Assembly (NCBI RefSeq): GCF_017873675.1
Contig: NZ_JAGGKK010000002.1
Span: 62,001 to 126,000, forward strand
DNA length: 64,000 bases
DNA from: Virgibacillus litoralis
GTDB lineage: Bacteria; Bacillota; Bacilli; Bacillales; Amphibacillaceae
Reading direction: 5' to 3'
Part shown: in pieces, positions 48,864-59,786 of the stretch
Position numbering within the stretch: position 1 is the stretch's first letter
Layout: each line of letters starts with the position of its first letter
The notes under the pieces: generated by a model
Databases searched by the model: none
Seen by the model: the letters and a program-made list of their open reading frames with translations, nothing else
Told to the model about the DNA's origin: nothing
Translations under genes and position numbers: made by a program

Positions 48864-50069
48864 CTACTCACCTTTCGAATCGTCCTCTTCTTCATCTTCG
48901 CGGAAATCCAACATTGAATTCTCAGCAAAACCTGGTGGTGATGGATATGGCATATTATTATTAGCGGCATTTGCAAAATGTGGGTATGATTGTGGCGGCA
49001 TATTTGGTGAATGAAACCCTTGCTGTGCGCCCATTGTCTGTGGAGGAACCTGTGCATTAAAAGGACTGTAATCATTCAACTGAGGGCTCTGTGTTGGTTT
49101 CACGGGCATCTCCATACTAGGCGAAGGCTCAATTGATTCCATCATGTTTCCATAATGGTATGGATTATTATTCATTGGCATTTGACTCTGACCTGCATAC
49201 TGGTTCGGGTACTGATTTGGCATTTGACTCTGACCTGCGTACTGGTTTGGGTACTGATTTGGCATTTGACTCTCGCCTGCGTACTGATTCGGGTACTGAT
49301 TTGGCATTTGACTCTTACCTGCGTACTGGTTCGGGTACTGATTTGGCATTTGACTCTGACCTGCGTACTGGTTCGGGTACTGATTTGGCATTTGACTCTG
49401 ACCTGCGTACTGGTTCGGGTACTGATTTGGCATTTGACTCTGACCTGCGTACTGGTTCGGGTACTGATTTGGCATTTGATTACTTTGCATTGGACTTACC
49501 ATTGGTTGTGGACCGCCACATCCACAATCTTTCTTCCCCATTGCATTTGGAACAGCGTGGTGCATCGGAGGTGGAGGGCAGAAACAATAGATTGGAATCA
49601 TTGGCTGTTGCATAGGCATTTGTTGCATCTTTTCTGGCTCTTCCTCTTGAATTGGATATTGAGGCATCTCTGGCAAGTTTATGGTGGTATAGTTATTCAT
49701 TTCTTGTTCCATCATTGGCATTTGAAACATAGGTTGCATAGGCAATTTTGGTTGCATTTTCGGCTGCATTGGCATTTTCGGTTGTACGCTCTTAGGCTTT
49801 TTCTCATCATCTTCTTTAACAACTGGTATAGGCTTTGGAGAGGTGTCTTTATACGGTTGCTGTGTGGTAGGCTTTTGAGTTTCTTTCATCTGCATTGTTT
49901 CCTTCTTAACCGGCTTTGATGTACTGGGTATTTTAATTTTCATGCCAGGCATTATCATATCCGGGCTAGATAATTGAGGGTTTAACTGTTTTACTTGTTC
50001 AAAATCTACTCCATAATTTTTAGATATCTCCCATAATGTATCGCCCTTTTGTACAATGTGAATTTTCAA
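48864..50069 (-). CDS. safA: Spore coat morphogenetic protein SafA, with 14-residue repeats
   Basis: 401 residues. N-terminal LysM domain, MKIHIVQKGDTLWEISKNYG (start) to GMKIKIPS, residues 1-48, matching SafA closely; it anchors the inner coat to the cortex. Then a Pro/Gln/Met-rich region and, at about residues 198-297, seven tandem 14-residue units QMPNQYPNQYAGQS (last-but-one position Q, K or E). The C-terminus is acidic (REDEEEDDSKGE). SafA is made under sigma-E/sigma-K control in B. subtilis. Two long frames on the opposite strand are artefacts of the repeat. Confidence 0.93.
   Translation of the reverse strand: MKIHIVQKGDTLWEISKNYGVDFEQVKQLNPQLSSPDMIMPGMKIKIPSTSKPVKKETMQMKETQKPTTQQPYKDTSPKPIPVVKEDDEKKPKSVQPKMPMQPKMQPKLPMQPMFQMPMMEQEMNNYTTINLPEMPQYPIQEEEPEKMQQMPMQQPMIPIYCFCPPPPMHHAVPNAMGKKDCGCGGPQPMVSPMQSNQMPNQYPNQYAGQSQMPNQYPNQYAGQSQMPNQYPNQYAGQSQMPNQYPNQYAGKSQMPNQYPNQYAGESQMPNQYPNQYAGQSQMPNQYPNQYAGQSQMPMNNNPYHYGNMMESIEPSPSMEMPVKPTQSPQLNDYSPFNAQVPPQTMGAQQGFHSPNMPPQSYPHFANAANNNMPYPSPPGFAENSMLDFREDEEEDDSKGE
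49177..49478 (-). repeat. 42-bp tandem repeat inside safA, seven units
   Basis: Seven successive 42-bp units, each encoding QMPNQYPNQYAGQS; units differ by single bases, including changes that give K or E in place of Q. Length is in frame, so copy number changes would preserve the reading frame. Confidence 0.95.
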
Positions 50070-50176
50070 ATCAAACCATACTCCTTTCGTTTCAATTTAA
50101 AACTGGGCAAATCACTCATTAACAACATATGCAAAGAAATTGTAAAAGTTGAAATAAATTTTTCTAAAATCTTTTG

Positions 50177-50257
50177 CTATTGCCAGGGTTTAATGACAAA
50201 AGCCTTAGCTGCACTTATATTGGTTACCAAAAATTTCAATTTCCTATCTCCAAAAAT
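50177..50257 (+). repeat. R1 repeat, strongly decayed copy
   Basis: Keeps TTGCCAGGGTTTAATG, AAAGCCTTAGCTGCACTTAT and a trailing hairpin CCAAAAATTTCAATTTCC. It directly precedes an R2 element in the safA upstream region. Confidence 0.5.
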
Positions 50258-50300
50258 TGAAGACAAATTATTGCCTTGTAAATAAATAAAATCAATACGT

Positions 50301-50696
50301 AGTTGATATAAACTGCGAAGTAGACTGAAGGTAACCAATTCGTATTTATAGTGTAGTTCTCTAACCACGCAGTTGGAATATACTCGCTTTCCGTGGGCTC
50401 ACCACGAGCCTCCTCGCTCGCAAAGAACGCTCCCTGTGGGGTCTCTTAGGATCGCTGTCCCACAGGAGTCTCGCATATTCCATCTGCTGAATTAGACGTT
50501 TTATTTTATTGAATAAGTGAGCAAATACAGCGGAGGAAATACACGCAGACTCCTCCGGGAGGAAAGGCATCGAAGAGACCCCACAGTGCGCAGCACGAGG
50601 AGGCTCGACAGCCGCCCTAGGTGCGCGAAGTGTATTTCCGAAGCGGTGTCATAGCACTCAGCAATTTTTTAAGTTGGTTCGCAGTTTATATCAACT
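50301..50696. repeat. R2 element (396 bp, 20-bp terminal inverted repeats)
   Basis: Ends 50301-50320 and 50677-50696 are inverted repeats of AGTTGATATAAACTGCGAAC, matching at 19 of 20. Two long internal hairpins: TGGAATATACTCGC with GCATATTCCA (about 50373-50485), and GGAAATACACGC with GAAGTGTATTTCC (about 50527-50635). It fills more than half of the 711-base gap between safA and pheA; no gene is seen in the gap. Confidence 0.82.
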
Positions 50697-50745
50697 GTGA
50701 CGATTAAAAAGCAAAAAAACTTACGAACTAGCCAAAAATTAAAAA

Positions 50746-50774
50746 CCGTTTACCCTATTTAAAGGAGTAAACGG
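50746..50774 (-). terminator. Terminator of the obg-pheA transcript
   Basis: CCGTTTAC-CC / GG-GTAAACGG stem then TTTTTAATTTTT on the minus strand, 7 bases past pheA. Confidence 0.88.
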
Positions 50775-50780
50775 CTAATA

Positions 50781-51632
50781 TTAGATATTCATTTGGTAAA
50801 CGGGATAAGTACCCAAAACTGTTACCTTGCACCCCAGTGCCTCCAATTCAGCCTGAACACTCGGGAAAAGGACACCATCATATGGCTGATTAACATCTAC
50901 TATAAAAAAATAATTTCCTAAACCAGTTTTCATGGGTCTTGACTCAATTTTTGACAGATTCATTTTGCGCCAAGCAAACGCAGAAAGCACCTGATGAAGT
51001 GCACCAGCATAATCACTTGGCAACGTTATTAATAGGCTGGTCTTTTCAGCTTGTTTATCGTGTCTAATCTTAACAATATCTTCATTCTTTGCCAGCACTG
51101 CAAACCTTGTATGGTTGTTTGGGTAATCATGGATATTTTCTTGATAAATTCTTAATCCGTATTCTTTGGCTGCCAGCTTATTACCAATAGCAGCAATATT
51201 CCTGTCACTGTCACTAACTACCTCAGCTGCTTTACCAGTAGAAGACGTGAAATTTATTGCTGCATCAGGCATATATTTATGAATAAATTGATGACACTGT
51301 GCAATTGCATGACTATGCGAATGAATTTCTTCCAAGTTTGATAAATCACCTGAGAAATTAGGGTCTACAAGTAAATGCTGTTGTATTGGTACAACGATTT
51401 CAGCAATGATTGGTAACCTCACTTGATGTACAAGATAATCAACTGTTAACTGTACTGTTCCCTCAATTGCATTTTCAAGTGGAACTACACCAATATCAAT
51501 CCGATTTTCTTCAACAGCATCGATGCATTCTGGAATCGTATCAAAGCTGTGTTTATCTTCTCCGTTAAATGCAGTATCTACAGCTAATTTTGTAAATGTG
51601 CCACGCGGTCCTAAATAACCTATTTTCACCAT
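50781..51632 (-). CDS. pheA: Prephenate dehydratase
   Basis: 283 residues. Converts prephenate to phenylpyruvate in phenylalanine synthesis. PDT domain about 1-185: GYLGPRGTFTKLAVD, the LENAIEGTVQ segment, FTSSTGKAAEVV and the catalytic NNHTRFAVLAKN. ACT domain about 195-275 with GALHQVLSAFAWRKMNLSKIESRP as GALHQVLSAF and NLSKIESRP, the phenylalanine-sensing ESRP motif. Lies 35 bases after obg. The ACT-domain gene pheB found between them in B. subtilis is absent. Confidence 0.96.
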   Translation of the reverse strand: MVKIGYLGPRGTFTKLAVDTAFNGEDKHSFDTIPECIDAVEENRIDIGVVPLENAIEGTVQLTVDYLVHQVRLPIIAEIVVPIQQHLLVDPNFSGDLSNLEEIHSHSHAIAQCHQFIHKYMPDAAINFTSSTGKAAEVVSDSDRNIAAIGNKLAAKEYGLRIYQENIHDYPNNHTRFAVLAKNEDIVKIRHDKQAEKTSLLITLPSDYAGALHQVLSAFAWRKMNLSKIESRPMKTGLGNYFFIVDVNQPYDGVLFPSVQAELEALGCKVTVLGTYPVYQMNI

Positions 51633-51667
51633 ATCCTAGTCCCCCTTATCACAAATATCTACTATGT

Positions 51668-52954
<1,287 letters not shown>

Positions 52955-52962
52955 TCACCTCA

Positions 52963-53490
52963 TTAGCATGGGATTTCTATAGTACACACGAAACCATCCG
53001 GCTCCTGATGTACTTCTATACCCTGTCCCATACTTTCTATATTTTTCATTAATTTTTCAATACTAGGCAAATTACCATTAACAGTAAGTTTTAATTCTAT
53101 CATAGATGAAGAAGATACTTCATACATTTGTAAATGCATTTCATATAACTCTGTTTCATCAGACGTATTTTTAATCTGGCTCATCAGTTGATTCAAGCTG
53201 CTTTCCATCACTTCATCTAAATACTGTAAGTCCTTTTTATTTGTATGTATATGATATGTCAAACGAAAATTGCTATGTAGGGAATCGAATTGAATTAAAG
53301 ATAATGCAAACAACGGAGCATTTAAATTAACAAGTTTCCGTTCCTCATCCAGAAGCTGCAAATATTCCTTTACCTTCGACTCCACTTTATCTGTCTTACC
53401 CATACTTAAATAGCCTTGGATAATCTGCAGATGATTCAATAAGTCATGGCGATAATGGCGCAAAACCTTTATAACATCTTTTTCTTCCAT
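52963..53490 (-). CDS. spo0B: Sporulation phosphotransferase Spo0B
   Basis: 175 residues. Passes phosphate from Spo0F to Spo0A in the phosphorelay. Start at ATG 53490 behind GGGGGAGAG; the open frame runs 30 codons further upstream. The phospho-accepting histidine is in VLRHYRHDLLNHLQIIQGYL, most likely His15 (RHDLLNH aligning with RHDWMNK of B. subtilis). The C-terminal half is the degenerate ATPase-like domain. Sequence beyond the histidine helix is only loosely conserved. Confidence 0.88.
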   Translation of the reverse strand: MEEKDVIKVLRHYRHDLLNHLQIIQGYLSMGKTDKVESKVKEYLQLLDEERKLVNLNAPLFALSLIQFDSLHSNFRLTYHIHTNKKDLQYLDEVMESSLNQLMSQIKNTSDETELYEMHLQMYEVSSSSMIELKLTVNGNLPSIEKLMKNIESMGQGIEVHQEPDGFVCTIEIPC

Positions 53491-53588
53491 CTTTCTCTCC
53501 CCCAGTACTAAAGAAAGTATACCATTTAAGAGCTTAGTTTGTCGCCAAATGGCTAAAGTTACAGTTAGGCTGGTAAGCAAGGAGTTTA

Positions 53589-53819
53589 TATGAAAACACC
53601 TCTATAGCTCTACTACAAATTTATTTTCATGGCTGCTGCGCATTGAAGAGCCACTGAGGTTTAACGAACAGGAGACTCTATTTAAATAAAAAAGTCACCT
53701 TTTCGAAGTTATCTGGACACTGAAGACCCTATTCCACATATATCATGGTTAATAGAGGCGATTTGTGCCAAATAAGGTAAGGTCTCTGATGTCCATAAAA
53801 CCTGTATGAAAACACCTCT
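53589..53819. repeat. Foldback region flanked by a 15-bp direct repeat
   Basis: TATGAAAACACCTCT occurs at 53589-53603 and again at 53805-53819. Between them GGACACTGAAGACC (about 53723) is inverted as GGTCTCTGATGTCC (about 53780-53793). It lies in the 435-base gap between spo0B and rpmA, otherwise without a gene. Confidence 0.5.
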
Positions 53820-53884
53820 TACAGCATTTTCATAATAATGATGGCTGTTCACTCGGCCCATGTTGGTTTCTTATCTGCCTAAAA

Positions 53885-53916
53885 AAACTCCAACCATAGA
53901 ATTGGCTGGAGTTTTA
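53885..53916 (-). terminator. Terminator of the rplU-prp-rpmA operon
   Basis: AAAACTCCA-CCA / TGG-TGGAGTTT stem on the minus strand and a T-rich tail, about 10 bases past rpmA. Confidence 0.85.
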
Positions 53917-53925
53917 AAATACTTA

Positions 53926-54560
<635 letters not shown>

Positions 54561-54572
54561 AAGCCAAAACCT

Positions 54573-54881
54573 TTATGCATTAATTTTATCAATAACTAAT
54601 TTTGTGTATGGCTGACGATGACCTTGTTTACGATGATAGTTTTTCTTTGGCTTATATTTGAAAACAGTGATCTTTTTTTGACGACCTTGTTTCTCAACTT
54701 TTGCCGTTACTGTTGCACCACTTACATATGGTGCACCTACCTTAACATCATCTCCACCTACGAAAAGAACATTTTCAAAAGTAACAGCATCATTTGCATC
54801 TGCTTCAACTTTTTCAACGTAGATTTCTTGTCCTTCTTCAACTTTCACTTGCTTGCCGCCTGTTTCAATAATTGCGTACAT
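54573..54881 (-). CDS. rplU: 50S ribosomal protein L21
   Basis: 102 residues, equal to B. subtilis L21. [18 protein letters not shown] at the start and [19 protein letters not shown] at the end are conserved. ATG 54881 has AGGAGGTG 7 bases upstream; an in-frame GTG lies inside that ribosome site. Autoregulated through the leader upstream in Bacilli. Confidence 0.98.
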   Translation of the reverse strand: MYAIIETGGKQVKVEEGQEIYVEKVEADANDAVTFENVLFVGGDDVKVGAPYVSGATVTAKVEKQGRQKKITVFKYKPKKNYHRKQGHRQPYTKLVIDKINA

Positions 54882-54896
54882 ATCTTGCACCTCCTA

Positions 54897-54982
54897 ATCA
54901 ACTAAGACTCGCCATCACAGGTACCCGATAGAGTTTATAACCTGCTTTGCGCGGTTGTAGCACTGGTGCTACGATGTTTAAC
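54897..54982 (-). ncRNA. Ribosomal protein L21 leader
   Basis: On the minus strand the hairpin GTAGCACCAGTGCTAC (54956-54971) is followed by CCGCGCAAAGCAGGTTATAA and CTCTATCGGGTACCTGTGAT, ending just before the rplU ribosome site. This matches the known Firmicutes L21 leader, a cis element for control by the ribosomal protein. Confidence 0.88.
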
Positions 54983-54988
54983 GTATTG

Positions 54989-55018
54989 ATGTTACCATGT
55001 TTGAGAAACATTTGTCAA
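54989..55018 (-). promoter_or_regulatory. Promoter of the rplU operon
   Basis: TTGACA (55013-55018), 18-base spacer, TAACAT (54989-54994) on the minus strand. Confidence 0.78.
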
Positions 55019-55040
55019 GCTGCCACATAGAAATTCACCC

Positions 55041-55904
55041 TTACAGATTACTTGTGATTTCACCAATTGGCTTACTGTAATTTCTCTCGTGAAAATAGCT
55101 GTGCAAGCAATCCATTTCATCAATAGATTCTCGAATATCTCCAGGAAATGTAACATAAATAGGATGTCTCTTTTCCCGATGAAAATTACTGAATATATCC
55201 ATTAAAAAACTATCATGCGATACTTCCATGGGGCGAACCCCTTTTATATATGTCTCACCATGATAACGCCTAAGTAAAAAACGAATAAACACATAATAAC
55301 GCTGCTTCCAGTCTGATCTGTTCTCCATAAGCAAAAATAAAAATAGAATAAAGGCACTCAATGTAAACGGCATGAAGATTAACTGTACGATTAAAAATAC
55401 AATACAAGTACATATTGAAAAAATAATAACATAATCATATGCCTTACGATACGGTAATAATGTTGAGAGAATCTGGAATATTAGCTTACCACCATCCAAT
55501 GGCCAGATTGGTAATAAGTTAAATAATAAAATTGCACTATTATAAAAAAATGCCAACTCAATAATCGAGGATGGTACTGTACTATTTACAGACAAAAATA
55601 ATAACAGCATGTAGATAAATAAATGCTGAAAAGGTCCTGCAATGGTAACTAGAATTTCCTCGAACAGGGGTTTTGTTCCATTCTCGTCGGTATCCATTAC
55701 ACCACCAAAAACCCACAGCATAATACCTCTAATACGCCACTTAAAAATTTTAGCCATAGTGAAATGACCAAGTTCATGGAAGAGTACGATTCCTAATATA
55801 ACCATCAGCTCTATGAATGTACCTGTCAAAAATGAAACAATAATAAATATTAATAAAATTGGATGAATGTGGATTACAGGAAAAAAATTACGGAGAGTCA
55901 TCAA
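55041..55904 (-). CDS. spoIVFB: Intramembrane metalloprotease SpoIVFB
   Basis: 287 residues, site-2 protease family, about six membrane helices. Zinc site HELGH at 43-47 and the distal aspartate in NLLPIWPLDGGKLIF near 140; a C-terminal CBS-like domain follows at about 200-287. It releases sigma-K from its pro-sequence in the mother cell. Start is TTG 55904 or ATG 55901, both inside spoIVFA; I cannot choose between them. Overlap with spoIVFA is 14-17 bases. Confidence 0.94.
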   Translation of the reverse strand: MMTLRNFFPVIHIHPILLIFIIVSFLTGTFIELMVILGIVLFHELGHFTMAKIFKWRIRGIMLWVFGGVMDTDENGTKPLFEEILVTIAGPFQHLFIYMLLLFLSVNSTVPSSIIELAFFYNSAILLFNLLPIWPLDGGKLIFQILSTLLPYRKAYDYVIIFSICTCIVFLIVQLIFMPFTLSAFILFLFLLMENRSDWKQRYYVFIRFLLRRYHGETYIKGVRPMEVSHDSFLMDIFSNFHREKRHPIYVTFPGDIRESIDEMDCLHSYFHERNYSKPIGEITSNL

Positions 55905-56655
55905 CTTTAATCACCTGTACAGGATCCACAAATTCATTTGCTTTTTCAATAGCGAAATAAACCATTTCATTCTCAGTAGATGGCTCAATTTTTCCTAACA
56001 TTTGATTTTTATCTACAAACTGGTACAAGTGAACATCAATCGAACTTAAATAGCCATATACCGTTTTACTACTGTCAGCATGCTGGACAATTACTGTTTT
56101 TTTAGTCTCCCTATCATTCCCTGCAAAAATCACTACGCCTCCACGCAAAGATGATACATTCGATGCTTTTTCTGGTGCTATCAGAATTCCAGTCCCATTC
56201 GCTTGAAATGATTCTGAAACACTTCCAGAAACAGGTAAAGCAAGTGATTGCCCTTCATCTGTATTTTGATTCTGATTTGGTGTCAATGCCATTGGTGCAC
56301 CAAATGTTTCCTGATACCACTGATTAACGCTAGCAAATGGAAATTCTTCAGTTAATGCATTGCCTGTCCACTTTTTAGGTCCTGTTAATAATTCTGCATC
56401 AGTTTGGAACAACAGGGCTGTACCAAAGAAAAGCATTACTGAAAGAATTCCCTTGACAGCAAATCCAGAAACACGCTGACTAGTATTTTTTGACGTACCA
56501 GTGTTGTCAGTGAAAATAGGGAAATAACCATGTTTTTCTTCTTCCTGTGGAAAAGATGGCAAAAATTGCTTTGAATGTTTGTCTTTTGGATTCAATCCTC
56601 GCATTTTTTTCCGTTGATTAATTGATTTCCTTACTTTTTTTATCCCTTTATTCAT
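55888..56655 (-). CDS. spoIVFA: SpoIVFA, regulator and anchor of SpoIVFB
   Basis: 255 residues from the ATG at 56655 (MNKGIKKVRKSINQRKKMRG). Basic cytoplasmic part, a membrane helix at about 70-92, and a C-terminal LytM-like domain (GTGILIAPEKASNVSSLRGG, VIVQHADSSKTVYGYLSSID) without the zinc ligands of active LytM. It holds SpoIVFB inactive with BofA until the forespore signal. The frame is open 15 codons further to a TTG; the ribosome sites of both are weak, so the start is uncertain. Confidence 0.88.
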   Translation of the reverse strand: MNKGIKKVRKSINQRKKMRGLNPKDKHSKQFLPSFPQEEEKHGYFPIFTDNTGTSKNTSQRVSGFAVKGILSVMLFFGTALLFQTDAELLTGPKKWTGNALTEEFPFASVNQWYQETFGAPMALTPNQNQNTDEGQSLALPVSGSVSESFQANGTGILIAPEKASNVSSLRGGVVIFAGNDRETKKTVIVQHADSSKTVYGYLSSIDVHLYQFVDKNQMLGKIEPSTENEMVYFAIEKANEFVDPVQVIKVDDSP

Positions 56656-56798
56656 TATCCTCACAACCCTCATCATGCTTTTGTACAAGTCTATGTGCAA
56701 AAGGGTAAGGATATGTTAAGAATAATAATAGAATTCTTCGACGAGGTTAGAATGTGATAATCATGATAGGAAAACTATTCATTTAAATGGATAAAAAA

Positions 56799-56832
56799 AC
56801 ATGCAAAAAACCTATGTATGGTTTTTCACATG
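56799..56832 (-). terminator. Terminator after minD
   Basis: CATG-GAAAAACC / GGTTTTT-GCATG, then TTTTTTTAT on the minus strand, about 15 bases past minD. It separates mreBCD-minCD from spoIVFAB. Confidence 0.82.
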
Positions 56833-56845
56833 TGAAATTTAATTA

Positions 56846-57643
56846 TTATGAGCGCATCCCGAAGAAACTTTTAACCTTTTGAAACACGCCTTTTTCATCT
56901 TCAAGTGACTGAAGTGGTACAGTCTCACCTAATATTCGCCGGGCAATATTTCTATATGCAATTGATGCCTTTGAATTTGGCTGAAAAGCAACAGGTTCTC
57001 CGTGATTTGATGCTTTAATAACTTCATCATCATCAATCACAATACCTATGAGGTCGATAGATAGAATTTGAATAATATCATCTATATCCAACATATCTCC
57101 GCTTTTCATCATATGATTACGTATACGGTTAATTACGAGTTTAGGAGATTCTATATCCTCTTTTTCCAATAATCCTACAATCCTGTCTGCATCTCTAACA
57201 CTTGATTTTTCAGGGGTAGTTACAACAATCGCTTTATCTGCTCCGGCAATTGCATTTTGGAATCCTTGCTCTATTCCAGCCGGGCAATCAATAATAATAT
57301 AATCGTATTCCTGTTTTAGTTCTTCAACAATTTTTTGCATACCTTCAGTTGTTACTGCTGTCTTATCACTAGTTTGTGCTGCAGGTAAAAGTGTTAAGTG
57401 ATCGAATCGCTTATCCTTTATTAATGCTTGTTTAAGTTTACACCGTTCCTCAATAACGTCAACAATATCAAAGATTATGCGATTTTCAAGTCCCATTACA
57501 ACGTCAAGGTTTCTCAAGCCAATATCTGTATCAATCAGACAAACCTTGTTCTCCATTAAAGCCAGAGCAGTACCGATATTTGCAGTTGTGGTTGTTTTAC
57601 CAACTCCTCCTTTACCCGAAGTTATTACTATTGATTCACCCAT
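56846..57643 (-). CDS. minD: Septum-site determining ATPase MinD
   Basis: 265 residues. Deviant Walker A SGKGGVGKTT at 9-18, switch DTDIGLRNLDVVMG, and an amphipathic C-terminal helix VFQKVKSFFGMRS for membrane binding. With MinC it blocks FtsZ rings away from midcell. ATG 57643 lies inside the end of minC (8-base overlap) with AAAGGAG upstream; an in-frame start 6 codons earlier is inside that site. Confidence 0.97.
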   Translation of the reverse strand: MGESIVITSGKGGVGKTTTTANIGTALALMENKVCLIDTDIGLRNLDVVMGLENRIIFDIVDVIEERCKLKQALIKDKRFDHLTLLPAAQTSDKTAVTTEGMQKIVEELKQEYDYIIIDCPAGIEQGFQNAIAGADKAIVVTTPEKSSVRDADRIVGLLEKEDIESPKLVINRIRNHMMKSGDMLDIDDIIQILSIDLIGIVIDDDEVIKASNHGEPVAFQPNSKASIAYRNIARRILGETVPLQSLEDEKGVFQKVKSFFGMRS

Positions 57644-58322
57644 TCTGCATTCTCCTTTCAAACCCGCTTATATCTTTTCGTTTATGTGAAAGAACTTGTA
57701 GTCGGTCAATAACAATCTTATCTTGTTTTTCGTCAATCAGACCACATTCCATATAAACTCCCTCAGATTCATAATCTGGAGCTCGGCTAATATAATCTGC
57801 TATACGAAGCTGACTAGGTTTCATATATGATGCAGCTATTACTGCATCACGATCACCATTTAGACCAGCATGCGCGATTCCTCTAAGACTGCCCATAATG
57901 AAAATATTGCCTGTTGTAACAACTTTACCACCAGGATTCACATCACCAATCAGCAGCAGGTCTCCAACCACTTCTAAAACCTGGCCCGACCTTACTATTC
58001 TATTAATTGATTTTATCTCACTATCCTCTTTCCACGTTAATGCCTCATCCCTGCGAATGACTTCGGAATCAAAGGATTGTATAGAGAAACGGTTTTTATT
58101 ACCTATCAAATCACTTAGCTGTTTTTTTTGCTGATCATTAAGATATCTATTCCCTAACTTCACTGTTACAGGAACTACTGGTTCATCGTGGCTTGGATTA
58201 TTCTCTGCAAGTTTATCACTAAGTTCATCCATAACCTCTTCGAACGACCCTTGATCCTCAATGAATAATGTTAGTCCGTCCTTTGTACCCTTAATGATTA
58301 TCATTTGTTTCTTGTCAATCAC
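57636..58322 (-). CDS. minC: Septum-site determining protein MinC
   Basis: 228 residues (226 in B. subtilis). N-terminal FtsZ-inhibiting domain about 1-100 and C-terminal beta-helix about 110-215 with VRSGQVLEVVGDLLLIGDVN and GNIFIMGSLRGIAHAGL, the dimer and MinD-binding part. GTG start, 8 bases after GAGGTG. Follows mreD by 31 bases. Confidence 0.95.
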   Translation of the reverse strand: MIDKKQMIIIKGTKDGLTLFIEDQGSFEEVMDELSDKLAENNPSHDEPVVPVTVKLGNRYLNDQQKKQLSDLIGNKNRFSIQSFDSEVIRRDEALTWKEDSEIKSINRIVRSGQVLEVVGDLLLIGDVNPGGKVVTTGNIFIMGSLRGIAHAGLNGDRDAVIAASYMKPSQLRIADYISRAPDYESEGVYMECGLIDEKQDKIVIDRLQVLSHKRKDISGFERRMQNG

Positions 58323-58353
58323 AATAAGCTCACCTCAATAATTTACCTAGACA

Positions 58354-58893
58354 TTAAAATGTAGTATTTGTAGATAATTGTTCATTTCTCCAGCTGCTAA
58401 GTTTTTTAAACATTATCGGATATAATGCGGCTAAAAACAGGATATTGGCAATTACTGTTGGTGCCATTCGATAAATTAGATAATCTTTCCATATCATATC
58501 TGATATTCCAACTACAGTATAGATGGCATTAATAATAACCTCACACAATATCAACCCTATCATTCCAAGTAGCAGGCTTACAAAGAAATTAGCATGAAGC
58601 ATTTTCGTAAGTCCGTGAATAATATATATTACCAAGGCGTAGGAGAACATGTAGACACCTAATACTCCTGTGTAGACAATATCAATTAACAAACCAAATA
58701 ATAATCCATACAAAACGGAAAAATATGTGTTTTCTCTATCATAGAAAATAGCTAAAAATAACAGAAATACAAAGACCCAATGGGGAACTATAACCAGGTC
58801 ACTCTTCGCTAGCGAAATAGGCAATAATTCCAGTGCAACACCTTCTAATACAAGAAATGAAAAGAGGACAAGGGGAATAATTATTCGCTTCAT
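58354..58893 (-). CDS. mreD: Rod-shape determining protein MreD
   Basis: 179 residues, five or six membrane helices with few charged residues and the segment GLLFGLLIDIVYTGVLGVYM. Part of the MreBCD elongation complex in the membrane. The ATG overlaps the mreC stop by one base (TAATG). Confidence 0.94.
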   Translation of the reverse strand: MKRIIIPLVLFSFLVLEGVALELLPISLAKSDLVIVPHWVFVFLLFLAIFYDRENTYFSVLYGLLFGLLIDIVYTGVLGVYMFSYALVIYIIHGLTKMLHANFFVSLLLGMIGLILCEVIINAIYTVVGISDMIWKDYLIYRMAPTVIANILFLAALYPIMFKKLSSWRNEQLSTNTTF

Positions 58894-59774
58894 TACTCAT
58901 TATCCTCCTCGGTATCTTTGGATGTTTTGTCTTCAGCGAGAGCACGGTCAACAACAATCACATTATTTATTTCATACATGTCTGCTGCTGGTTCGATAAG
59001 CGCAGTTCGTGTTAATCCATACTGGTCAGGCTTAACCTCTTTAACTGTTCCTATTGGCAATCCAGCCGGAAATACACCGCCCATACCAGAAGATACAACT
59101 AATTCTCCTTTTTCTATATCCTTATTAGACTCCTCGATAATTTTAAATAACAAATTATTCGATTCATCATCATACTCTTCAATTAACCCAAAAATATCAT
59201 TGCTTTCTTCTTGAGAAATCGTTGCTGATATCCGGTTAAATTGATCAAAACCCGACAGCAGTTTAACAGTTGATGTAAACTGAGAAACAGTCTGTATTTT
59301 ACCAACCATACCTTCTGCTGTAATAACTGCCATATTTTCTTTTACGCCATCTTGTATTCCTTTGTTAATCGTTACTTGTTCAATCCACTGTTCAGGTGAT
59401 CTGGACATTACAGTTGCCTGAATCGGATTGTAATCTTGAATAGATTTTGTTTTTTTTAGTGTTTCACGTAGTTCGTCATTGTCTTCCTTTATTTCTTGAA
59501 CTTCATAAACCAAACTTTTATATTGAGCTAACTTTTCTCGTAATAGCTGATTCTCATTATACGTATTTTTAATGTCATCAATATTTGTAAAAATAGTCGT
59601 TACATAGTTTACTGGAGTGTGTATTATATTTTGCGCCCATCCTACTGTATCTTTTAAAAACTGCTCTGGTGTCGAAAGATTATCTCTATCCCTTAAGGAA
59701 AAACCTATCATTGCAACAAGAATAATAATTCCAATTAATAGAATGAACAATCTTTTTTTGCGAAAAATTGGCAT
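58893..59774 (-). CDS. mreC: Rod-shape determining protein MreC
   Basis: 293 residues: an N-terminal membrane helix (about 7-25), an extracytoplasmic coiled coil (about 68-108, LREKLAQYKSLVYEVQEIKE) and the beta-domain (ITAEGMVGKIQTVS, VVSSGMGGVFPAGLPIG). Links cytoplasmic MreB to cell-wall synthases. Starts 12 bases after mreB. Confidence 0.96.
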   Translation of the reverse strand: MPIFRKKRLFILLIGIIILVAMIGFSLRDRDNLSTPEQFLKDTVGWAQNIIHTPVNYVTTIFTNIDDIKNTYNENQLLREKLAQYKSLVYEVQEIKEDNDELRETLKKTKSIQDYNPIQATVMSRSPEQWIEQVTINKGIQDGVKENMAVITAEGMVGKIQTVSQFTSTVKLLSGFDQFNRISATISQEESNDIFGLIEEYDDESNNLLFKIIEESNKDIEKGELVVSSGMGGVFPAGLPIGTVKEVKPDQYGLTRTALIEPAADMYEINNVIVVDRALAEDKTSKDTEEDNE

Positions 59775-59786
59775 AAAAACACCTAC

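Noticed and set aside
47909-49075. 388-codon version of the coat protein overlapping safA
   Set aside because: The upstream 77 codons run through safA and lack a ribosome site; ATG 48844 has AAGGAG in the right place.
49177-49478. Possible CRISPR array, from the regular repeats
   Set aside because: Units are contiguous at 42 bp with no variable spacers and are read in frame within safA.
49133-49919. Two long plus-strand open frames (160 and 254 codons) with regular Leu/Thr/Trp repeats
   Set aside because: They are antisense shadows of the safA tandem repeat; periodicity comes from the 42-bp unit and no ribosome site precedes them.
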